From Platanthera guangdongensis (lineage: Eukaryota; Streptophyta; Magnoliopsida; Asparagales; Orchidaceae): DNA of 64,000 nt. Positions 56,014 to 64,000 of the stretch are shown piece by piece. The DNA lies in contig CM077165.1 in assembly GCA_039583875.1 (NCBI GenBank), positions 71,598,757 through 71,662,756 on the forward strand, in the 5' to 3' direction. Below the pieces are notes generated by a model, which was not told the origin of the DNA, did not search any database, and worked only from the letters and a program-made list of their open reading frames with translations. Each line of letters begins with the position of its first letter. Positions within the stretch are counted from its first letter, which is position 1. The position numbers and the translations under genes were made by a program.

Positions 56014-56731
56014 TGTTGAATTTGGTCTTTGTTTGACCAAGTCAAACTTTTGTTTTTGATATTATTTTATGTGTCAATAAATAGGAGAGAGAGTATGCAA
56101 TGAATATGAGAGAGGATGTATTAAATGGGTAGGTGAGAAGTTGTAATTATTAGGAGAGAGGTTTTCTTTGTTTTTGCTTTGCCGATATATATGCCCCCCT
56201 TTGTATCCTTTTTTGATTGATGAAATAGAGAGAGAAGTTCCCATATTCCTGTTCCGATTTTAGAGAGAGAGAGAGGAGCGCTGCAGCGCTGGTGTGTTTT
56301 TCTTTCCGGGCGGTTAGAAGTTGAAGCCGTGCGGTTTGGCGAGCTCGCAGCGAGAGGGAACTCGCGATTTGTGCGACTCGCGCATTGGTGATCTCGCGCA
56401 GGAGGAGCTCGCGCAGTAGTAGCTCTCGCAGGAGGAGCTCGTGCAGGAGCAGGTCGCGAGTAGACGGATCTCTCCACACGAGTTGGGCGGTCAAGACGCG
56501 AGTGGGGTGCAGTCTCGCCTGGTGGTCGAGGCGCAAGGTGTTGAAGGCGACCTCGCTGGGTTGTGCTCGCGCCTGGAGGCGGGAGCTCGCTCGCGCGAGG
56601 TGGTACTCGCCTAATAGTGGGGGGTCGCATGGTTTGAGGCGGCGGTCTCGGTTTGAGTGTTGAATTTTGATGCCAAGTGAAGTTGTTCGTGAAGTTGAGA
56701 TTGAGAGTTGGAGCCCATACAGGTTTCAACA
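56014..56731 (+). repeat. D 3' LTR (718 bp)
   Basis: TGTTGAATTT to GGTTTCAACA, preceded by GAGGGGGAGTG. Most differences from the 5' LTR are transitions (C-to-T or G-to-A), consistent with methylated DNA. Confidence 0.93.
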
Positions 56732-56756
56732 CCCTCTAGCCCGTAGTTTCAAAAAG

Positions 56757-57469
56757 ATGGGCGGCACCGCAAAGTGGATGAAATATCTTATTACAGGCTT
56801 GAAGAAGAATGAAAACAACAATCGCGCTGTAATCCCATCCGTTCATTCCTTTCCTGATTTAGGGCCGATTCTTCATCTGAATCTCACTGTTTCTTCTTCG
56901 TGCTAGAAGCCCAAAGAGGGTTCCGGAAGCAGTAAATGGAAAATACGAAGAAGCTCGTTAAAACTCGGAAACATCGTCTGTCATGAAAGCAAAGTAGCAC
57001 CCGTAGATTTCGCCGCCCTGGTAGAAGCCGTCGTTCGAGCGCCGCTGAAAGATTTTCAGGTTCTGAAAAAGGAGTGGGCCGCCACCAGAATTCAAGCCTC
57101 ATTCCGCGGATTTCTGGTAAGAGAAATAAATTTGATCTGTTTCCAGTGTGAAATTGGGCTGTCTTGTATTCAAATTTTCGATTTGAATTGAGTTTTCTTG
57201 CTATAAATCGTGGGTTTTATCATTGCTCTGCTTTAGGCGAGAAGAGCGTTGAGGGCGCTGAAATCAGTGGTGAAGCTCCAGGCCATATTTCGGGGACAGA
57301 GAGTGAGAAAGCAGGCAATAATAGCTTCCGGAGCATGGAAGCGGTCATGCGAGCCCAAATTCGCGTTCCTATGCAACGTGTGAATATGGTCACAGAGGGG
57401 GAAGAGGTGCAATTCGTTGTCATGAGTAGGCAAAATAAGGCGGAGAAGTTGAAATTTAAGGCGGCAAAG
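56757..57469 (+). pseudogene. IQD (IQ67-domain) calmodulin-binding protein gene, N-terminal part
   Basis: Exon 1 56757-56828 encodes MGGTAKWMKYLITGLKK, the typical IQD start (MG-SGKW-KALIGLKK). A 78-nt intron (GTAATC...TTCGTGCTAG) removes an in-frame TAG. Exon 2 56907-57116 ends EWAATRIQASFRGFL, and exon 3 starts at 57237 with ARRALRALKSVVKLQAIFRG then QRVRKQA: the IQ67 calmodulin-binding motifs, split by the phase-0 intron characteristic of the family. In exon 3 a one-base loss (or two-base gain) near 57327-57337 shifts the frame; the IQ67 domain continues in another frame (SMEAVMRAQIRV, EGEEVQ) to a donor-like AAAG|GTATGT at 57470. No later exons or DUF4005 were found. Family proteins are microtubule/nuclear calmodulin scaffolds. 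D lies 25 bp upstream of the ATG. Confidence 0.8.
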
Positions 57470-59009
57470 GTATGTTGAGAGCACTTGAATATAAGCGTTT
57501 GTTTCCAATTTTGCTGTTTGGTGATAAACTGAATGTATAGCTAATAATCAAATTGGTTTTCGAAGGATTTTCTGAGTTGATTTATATTTGAAATATCAAT
57601 TTAGTGATTTTAGGGGGAATGAATGTTACCACACTAAAAACCCGGTTCAATTTAGTACAACGGTACAAGGGAAGTAGATGATTGGTTCAGACCGCAGAAT
57701 CAAGGAACTTCAAAGTAAATAGACCCATAGAACAACTGGCCTGCATTGTAATAGCTAAAACAATAAATTGATGATGAATACAATGAATGAGGCGTGAAAT
57801 ATTTTCACCTCAATTTCTCTAACTCTCTTCTGTTTCCTCTCCTTCAAGACCATAATCTCTTATCCATCATTTTGTTCATAAAATTTGATCTCGTTGAGAC
57901 CTCAATCCTCTGATGGCTGATTGAACCAAACTCAAAGCTTTCCTATGACAAATTTTTGGAGTTCCAGAAGAACTTGAAGATAACAGATGAATGGCCCAAT
58001 TTAACCAGTGAAGGTCATGATTTGCGAGAAAAATTTAACCTTCGAACAATGGTTGAAGAAACAAATGCAGGTGGCTCTGCAGCCTTGATTCCCGTCATAA
58101 ACCTCACACCCCTGGTTACATGCAAATGGGCGTCCTCTGTCCACCTCACTTCCATCATTCTCTCAAATGCAAATGTCGGTGACACATACTTCAGTCAAAC
58201 TGAATTTTCCAAAATTCTCTTAGAAGGTCTGAATTCTTGGACCTTTATTGTTGCTAAATAATATTTTTCTTACTATAACATCACACTTCTAGGGTAGGTC
58301 ATTCACTTTTCAATGCAATTGAAAGATCAACATGCTGATGGTTTCAAGACATTGCAAAAGAAGGGCCTTCAATGGTTGACAATCATTCTTATCAGCATCA
58401 AGAAAAGACATCATGTTTCAATATATAATTCTCCACCAGATAACTTAACAAAGGTTACTAAAATGAATTATCTTCTTAAGTACCAAGCCCAGCTCGACAA
58501 ATTATCTAGCTTTGTTTTTGAGTTATCATAAAATGTTCTCAAGATTACATTTATATCTACATTAAAATGAATGTACAATGAACTTGAATCACACAATGCT
58601 TCATTGATTCATATTACCTTTTGCTTTTGCCCGACCTCTTCAAGATATGTTTTTTGAAACTATTGAAACCTTTTCAATATTTGACATTTAAAAGGAACAT
58701 TTCAGTGCTAGTAACCAGTACACAATATAAAATAAATTTGTTTACTTCTAATGACAATATTGTACAGATTAGAAAAAAATTTAGTTTGAAATATTTATTT
58801 TAATTGTGTCAAGAAATTTACTGTGAGACATTTTTGTAAAGGTCTGTTATATTAAGAAGGAAGCTAAGAATATAACAATGAAGTTTATAGAAAAACAATT
58901 AAAACACAAAAAAATGGATAGCTAGGTGCTCTAAACCCAAAAGATTGTTTTAATGCTCTTTTTTGTCATCTTCACAATATTTTGAAAAATGATTGGACAT
59001 AGTTTTCCA
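57470..59009. other. A/T-rich interval between IQD remnant and F
   Basis: No further IQD exon, known domain or RNA gene recognised. A frame at 57956-58258 and another at 58313-58528 are open but show no recognisable motif and have low-complexity codon use, so I do not call them genes. It may be intron or old repeat sequence. Confidence 0.5.
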
Positions 59010-59701
59010 TGTTGAACTTTGGTCGTGTTGACCAAGTCAAGATTTGGGGTTTTTTTTAATAATATTATGTTATGTATGAATAATTAATAGGAGAGAGAGA
59101 ATGTGTATTAAATAGGAGAGAGAAGGTGATTGTTTTGTTTGCCTATAAATAGGCGTGTATGTAGTTCTTTTGAGTTTTTTGATGAGATAGTGAAAATTTC
59201 TTCCCATTTTCGGATTTTCCATTTGAGAGAGGGAGGAGCGCTGCAACGCAGGTGTTGTCCGGGCGGTTTGTAAAACTAGCCGGGCGGATTGACTTGGCTA
59301 GTTAGTGATCTCGCAACGAGAGAAGGTGTTGGCGGCTTGTGTGCTCGCATGTTGGTGATCTCACGCGAGAGGTGGTAGCCGCGGGTTGAAGTGCTCGCGT
59401 GTGGTGGTCTAGCCGCAAGCAAAGGGCGGTCTCGCCAATTGGTCTCGCCGGGTTGTTATCGACATACCGCTCGCCTAGTTGCTTCTCGCGTGGGGTTGGA
59501 GAGGGCAGCCCGCTACAGCTCGCCTGGCAAGAGTGCAGGTCGCCTGGGTGGAGCTCGCGAGAGGAGAGGACTACTCGCCGAGCGTCAAATCGCGCGAGTA
59601 GGCGGCCTGTTGGGCGATCTCGCAATTTTGAATTTGAGTTATTTTGGTGTTAAGTGGGATCGGTTTGTGGATAGAGAGGGGATCCATACACGTTTCCAAC
59701 A
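59010..59701 (+). repeat. F 5' LTR (692 bp)
   Basis: TGTTGAACTT to TTTCCAACA. TATA-like GCCTATAAATAGGC at 59140. Downstream, GTGATCTCGC, CTCGCGTG, GAGCTCGCGAGAG and TCGCGCGAG words (59305-59625) give the same CG-rich character as D. In the 102 bp available the 3' LTR differs by a 2-bp GA unit and one or two bases. Confidence 0.92.
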
Positions 59702-59703
59702 AG

Positions 59704-59717
59704 TGGTATCAAAGCGA
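59704..59717 (+). other. F primer-binding site (initiator Met tRNA)
   Basis: TGGTATCAAAGCGA, two bases after the LTR end TTTCCAACA, the same site as D. Confidence 0.88.
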
Positions 59718-59764
59718 GGTTATAAACCTTTACGGTGACTCGGAAGGTTTGAAGTAGAGGAGAG

Positions 59765-60680
59765 ATGGAGTTCGGAGGTGCCATGCCGGGGCAAGTCCCC
59801 AAGTTGACAAAGACGAATTATGGAAACTGGAGTATTCAAATGAAGGTACTACTCGCTTCAAAGGAACTATGAGAGATAGTTGAGGACGTGTATGAAGAGC
59901 TTACTGCTGAAGCAGAAGCGGTGCTGACCAATGCCCAGAAGACGGCATTGAGGGAAGCGAGAAAGAAAGATAAGAAGGCACTGTTCACGATATACCAAGG
60001 GGTGGATGAAGCCACTTTTGAGAAGATCTCGGAGGCTGTGAGCTCAAAAGAAGCATGAGAAGTGTTGCAACGCTCCATGCAAGGAGTAGACAAGACGAAG
60101 AAAGTGAAGCTGCAGTCTCTCCGGGGTGAATATGAAATGTTGAGAATGCAGGTCACGGAGAAGGTCGGAGACTTTGTGACCCATCTGCGGACGCTCACAA
60201 ACGAGATGAAGAGAAACAGAGAGACGATAGATGATGTGAGCCTCATGGAGAAGCTGCTGAGATCGATGTCGCGGAAGTTCTGTCATGTGGTTGTGGCGAT
60301 CGAAGAGTCGAAGGACCTCACCTTGATGACTGTTGACGAGCTTGTAGGCTCATTGCAAGCTCATGAGTACAGGATGATGCAAGATGATGAAGAAGCGAGT
60401 GGCTTGGGAAAAGCACTCCAGAACCAGCTGAACTTCGGAGAGAGCTCCGGAAGAGGAGGCGGCCAGCGTGGCCGAGGTCAACAAGGCAGAGGAAGAGGAG
60501 GAAGAGATCAGGGAAGAAACGAATACCACCAGAGAGAGGCGGAACAACCTCAAGGAGGAAGGTGACAAGATGGAAGAGGAAGAGGAAGAGGCCAAGGAAG
60601 AGGCCGAGGAGGAAGAGCCCAAGTTCAGTGTTACAACTGCAACAAGTTTGGGCACATGAGCTATGACTGTTGGGATCCGA
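59765..60680 (+). pseudogene. gag: F gag with three in-frame TGA codons
   Basis: ATG at 59765 (MEFGGAMPGQVPKLTKTNYG). UBN2-type gag core with SLMEKLLRSMSRKF and VDELVGSLQAHEYRMMQDDE, then an Arg/Gly-rich stretch and an intact zinc knuckle [15 protein letters not shown] (60631-60675). TGA at 59870 (codon 36), 60056 (codon 98) and 60563 (codon 267). D has TGG at codon 36, so that stop is a G-to-A change; codon 98 is TGA in both. No frameshift. Gag and pol are in one frame, as in Tork-lineage elements. Confidence 0.88.
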
Positions 60681-63600
60681 GGAAGACAAAAGAAGCCAAC
60701 CATTATGCGGAGGCTAGGAACAAGGGGAACGATGCTGGGGGTGGAGACCCAATGATGTTTCTAACCTACCGAGGGGCAGAAGAAGGAAGGAATGAAGTGT
60801 GGTACCTGGACACAGGGGCAAGCAACCACATGTGTGGAGATAAGGAGATGTTCTCTAACCTTGAACCCAGCGGGGGTGAGGTTAGCTTCGGGGATGCTTC
60901 AAAGATTTCCTTGGAAGGAAAGGGCCTGGTCGTTGTGAAACTAAATGGGGAGAGAGTACACTTGAACGATGTGTACTACGTACCAGGGTTGAAGACCAAC
61001 ATCTTGAGCATTGGGCAGTTAGTGGAGAGCTGCGTGCAGATGAAGGATAGGTCTCTGACAATGAAGAATGATCAAGGGAAGGAGGTAGTAAAGGTGAACA
61101 TGATGGCAAACCGTCTCTTCACGCTGAAGATGGATGCTCAAGAGACGGCTTGTCTCGCGAGAACAAAAGAAGAGGAAGAAGCATGGCTATGACACCATAG
61201 GATGGGGCATTTGGGCTTCACAGGGTTGAAACTACTATCCCACTCCAAGATGGTGGCGGATCTGCCTATGATCTCCCCTCCGCAGAAGATGTGTGAGGCG
61301 TGCACGAAGGGGAAGCTCAAGAGGCAAACATTCGAAGGAGGGAAGTCCTGGAGAGCAAGGCGACAACTTGAACTGGTTCACTCGGACATCGCGGGTCCGT
61401 TTGAGACCACCTCAATAGGCGGAAGCAAGTACTACATCACCTTCACGGATGACTATAGTCGGAAGTGTTGGGTGTATTTTCTGAGAGAGAAGTCTGAGGC
61501 CCTTGACAAGTTCAGGGAGTTCAAGGCGATGACCGAGAAGGAGAGTGGGCAACTATTGAAGGTGTTGAGGACAGATCGAGGGGGGGAGTACACCTCGAGG
61601 CTGTTTGATAATTTCTGCAAGGAGAATGGAATATCACACCAACTGACGGCGACATACTCACCGCAGCAGAACGGAGTGGCAGAGAGGAAGAACCTCACCA
61701 TCATGAACATGACGAGTAGCATAGTGAAGGAGAAGGGGCTACCGAAGATGTTCTGGGCGGAAGGAGTGCAATGTGCGGTGTATCTACTGAACAGATGCCC
61801 CACAAAGAGTGTGAAGTTCATGACACCGTTTGAAGCATGGAGCAGCTGGAAGCCGAGTGTGAAGCACCTAAGGGTCTTCGGGTGTGCAGCTCATGCTCAC
61901 ATCCCGGACCAGAAAAGGAAGAAGCTCGATGATAGGAGTGAGAAGTGCATTTTTGTGGGCTACGCTCCGGAGAGCAAGGCATATAAATTTTACAACCCGG
62001 TGACAGGAAAGGGCATAGTCTCGAGGGACGTGGTGTTTGAAGAAGGAAGCAGCTGGAGTTGGGATGAGGAGACGAGAAGTATGAAGGGCATGTTCTTTGA
62101 AGATGAGGAAGAGGGTGGTCACGAGGCTGGAGCCGAGAATGGTGGAGCTGAGCCGCCATCACCACCGAGTAGAAATTCAGGGGGAGCTTCCACCTCCTAT
62201 TCAAGAGGGGAAAGTGGAGGCAATTCTGGAGGAGGAAGAGGGAGCCGGAGTGACTCCGAGAGTCCACCACCCAGGATGAGGGGGTTGGCGGAGCTCTATG
62301 AGGAGACGGTCCCAATTCATGCTAATTATTCATTATATTGTCTCTTAGCAGATTGCGAGCCACAGTCCTATGAAGAAGCTGCCCAGGAGAAATCTTGGAG
62401 GATGGCGATGGATGCCAAGATGGCCTCCATAAAGAAGAACGATACATGGAAGCTGGTTGATCCACCGGCGGGCCACAAACCCCTCGGGGTGAAATGGGTC
62501 TACAAGGTGAAGAAAAATAAAGATGGAGCTGTGGAAAAGCACAAGACAAGGCTGGTGGTGAAAGGGTATAGACAAGTCCAAGGGGTGGACTATGATGAAG
62601 TCTACGCCCCAGTGGCGCGGATCGATACTATAAGGCTGATCATCACACTGGCGGCACACTACGGATGGACTATCATGCAAATGGATGCTGTGGCGGCGTA
62701 TCTGAATGGGTACCTGGAGGAGGATGTGTACATCGAGCAACCTCCAGGGTACGTGGTGAAAGGCAAGGAGAGAAAAGTCTGCAAGCTGAGCAGGACCTTG
62801 TACGGACTAAAGCAGGGAGCTCGAGCTTTGAATGAGAGGATAGACAAATTCCTTCAGGAGCATGGGTATATCAAGTGCCCATATGAGTATGCTCTCTACA
62901 TGAAGGTGGAGAAGAGTGGGGATATCATGATCCTATGTCTATACGTGGATGACATGATATTCACCGGGAGTAACCCTGCGATGTTCGAAGAATTCAAGAG
63001 GCTGATGAAGAAGGAGTTCGAGATGACAGACTTGGGAGAGCTGAGCTACTTCTTGGGAGTTGAGGTGCAGCAGAGAGAAGATGAGATCTTCATTTCCCAG
63101 AAGAAGTATGCCGAGGAGATTCTGAAGAAGTTCAGGATGGAGGGTAGCAAGGCAATCTCCACTCCTGCGGACCCTGGAACGAAGCTGAGGAAGGATTCCG
63201 AAGAGGAAGGAGTTGACCCAACTATGTTCTAGAGCCTGGTCGGAAGTCTAAGGTACTTGACCTTCACTAGGCCAGATATCATGTATGCGGTCGGGGTAGT
63301 AAGCAGGCACATGGAGGAGCCCAAGCAGGACCACTTCACAGCAGCGAAGAGGATCCTGAGGTATGTGAACGGGACTCGGGACCATGGCCTGAAGTACTCA
63401 TCTGGAGGAGAGTTGAAGCTAGTCGGCTACTCAGATAGTGACTATGAAGGAGATGTGAATGACCGGAAGAGCGATTCCGGGTATGCGTTCAACATGGGAA
63501 CCGCGACGTTCTCATGGAGTTCTAAGAAACAGGCTACTATAGCCTTATCATCTTGCGAGGCGGAGTACATCGCGGCGGCGGCATGCGCCTGCCAAGCCCT

Positions 63601-63889
63601 CTGGCTACGGAACCTTCTGGGAGAGTTGCATCATGCGCAGGAAGGGGCAACGACAGTGCTAGTGGATAACATGTCGGCCATCCAGCTCGCGAAGAACCCG
63701 GTGCTGCATGGGAGGAGCAAGCACATCGAGATGAGGTATCATTTCCTCCGTGAACAAGTGGAGCAGAAGACAGTGGAGGTGGTGTATTGCCCAACCGGAG
63801 AGCAGGTTGCAGACATCTTCACTAAGACATTGAAAGTAGAAACTTTTCTGAAGCTAAAGAGCAAACTCGACATGGTCTGCCAAGTTTGA
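60681..63889 (+). pseudogene. pol: F pol: protease, integrase, RT, RNase H, two stops
   Basis: Same frame as gag. Protease [14 protein letters not shown] (60801), integrase [25 protein letters not shown] (61380), [32 protein letters not shown] (62680) and LYVDDMIFTG (62939); RNase H GYSDSDYEGDVNDRKSDSG, SSCEAEYIAAA, then TKTLKVETFLKLKSKL. Stops are TGA at 61190 (TGG in D) and TAG at 63230. Every catalytic motif remains intact. A conserved GGGGGAGTG polypurine tract follows at 63890. Confidence 0.92.
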
Positions 63890-63898
63890 GGGGGAGTG

Positions 63899-64000
63899 TG
63901 TTGAACTTTGGTCGTGTTGACCAAGTCAAGATTTGGGGTTTTTTTTAATAATATTATGTTATGTATGAATAATTAATAGGAGAGAGAATGTGTATTAAGT
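63899..64000 (+). repeat. F 3' LTR, first 102 bp
   Basis: Starts TGTTGAACTTTGGTCGTGTT after GAGGGGGAGTG and matches the 5' LTR start at 59010; cut by the window end. Confidence 0.93.

Larger units (their letters stand above)
51051..56731 (+). mobile_element. D: Tork/TNT1-like Copia inserted in the IQD leader
   Basis: 5' LTR 51051-51765, primer site 51768, decayed gag and pol, polypurine tract 56003-56010, 3' LTR 56014-56731. Flanks CCCTG and CCCTC are a target duplication with one mismatch. The LTRs differ at about 25 of 715 positions (about 3.5%) plus small indels. Gag and the [11 protein letters not shown] protease type match F. Confidence 0.93.
59010..64000 (+). mobile_element. F: Tork/TNT1-like Copia, right edge cut by window
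   Basis: 5' LTR 59010-59701, primer site 59704, one continuous gag-pol frame 59765-63889 with five nonsense codons, and the first 102 bp of the 3' LTR from 63899. Left flank is TTCCA. Related to D in gag, pol and LTR layout but a distinct family (LTR starts TGTTGAACTTTGG against TGTTGAATTTG). Confidence 0.93.

Noticed and set aside
57956..58261. 101-codon open frame after the IQD remnant, considered as a later IQD exon
   Set aside because: No IQD C-terminal motif such as DUF4005, no convincing splice pair, and no conserved residues recognised.

Overview
The window is nuclear DNA of a flowering plant, most likely a repeat-rich intergenic block. The evidence is a dense pile of plant-type LTR retrotransposons (Copia SIRE/Maximus-like and Tork/TNT1-like; Gypsy Tekay/Del-like chromoviruses and a Tat/Ogre-like remnant), all primed from an initiator-Met tRNA site, plus one host gene fragment of the plant-only IQD (IQ67-domain) calmodulin-binding family. 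I cannot name the species. No bacterial, organellar, rRNA, tRNA or CRISPR feature is supported.

Layout (element names are mine). 1-4661: C1, a minus-strand SIRE-like Copia cut by the window edge, nested inside C2. 4662-10690: C2, a plus-strand SIRE-like Copia with broken RT/RNase H, a third env-like ORF and a 3' LTR. C2 is inserted in S (10691-12581), a minus-strand Gypsy LTR, itself inside the protease of O (12582-~13260), a Tat/Ogre-like gag-protease remnant. 13280-14265 and 47789-48023: H, an old SIRE-like LTR split by G. 14266-47788: G, a Tekay-like chromovirus with LTRs of about 5.2 kb. Its 5' LTR is split by E (14861-23981), a nearly pristine SIRE-like Copia. Its 3' LTR is split by T (36417-45252), a near-intact Tekay-like chromovirus with a perfect 5-bp target duplication. 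48024-49350: T2 (a Tekay LTR fragment) and a decayed Copia LTR. 49350-51050: two MITE-like inverted repeats, an integrase scrap and the CT-rich leader of the IQD gene. 51051-56731: D, a Tork-like Copia inserted in that leader. 56757-57469: the IQD gene remnant. 59010-64000: F, a second Tork-like Copia running off the right edge.

LTR-to-LTR differences counted by eye give a consistent nesting order: G about 5%, T about 3-5%, D about 3.5%, E about 0.2% (three substitutions and a C-run length change in 1.63 kb). E has uninterrupted gag and pol and is the only element here that looks recently mobile.

Three patterns stand out. First, most of the LTRs, across unrelated families, carry arrays of short CG-centred palindromes, each family with its own word: GTGTCGACAC in C1, TACTCGAGTA in C2, CGAGAATC/GATTCTCG hairpins in E, GACACG-SS-CGTGTC in T and S, GCGATATCGATATCGC in the decayed Copia. 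Second, both Tekay-like elements have a GT-AG intron at the same place and phase between gag and protease, and its removal puts gag and pol in one frame. Third, decay in the Tork-like elements is dominated by C:G-to-T:A nonsense changes, and D and F share a TGA at the same gag codon (98).
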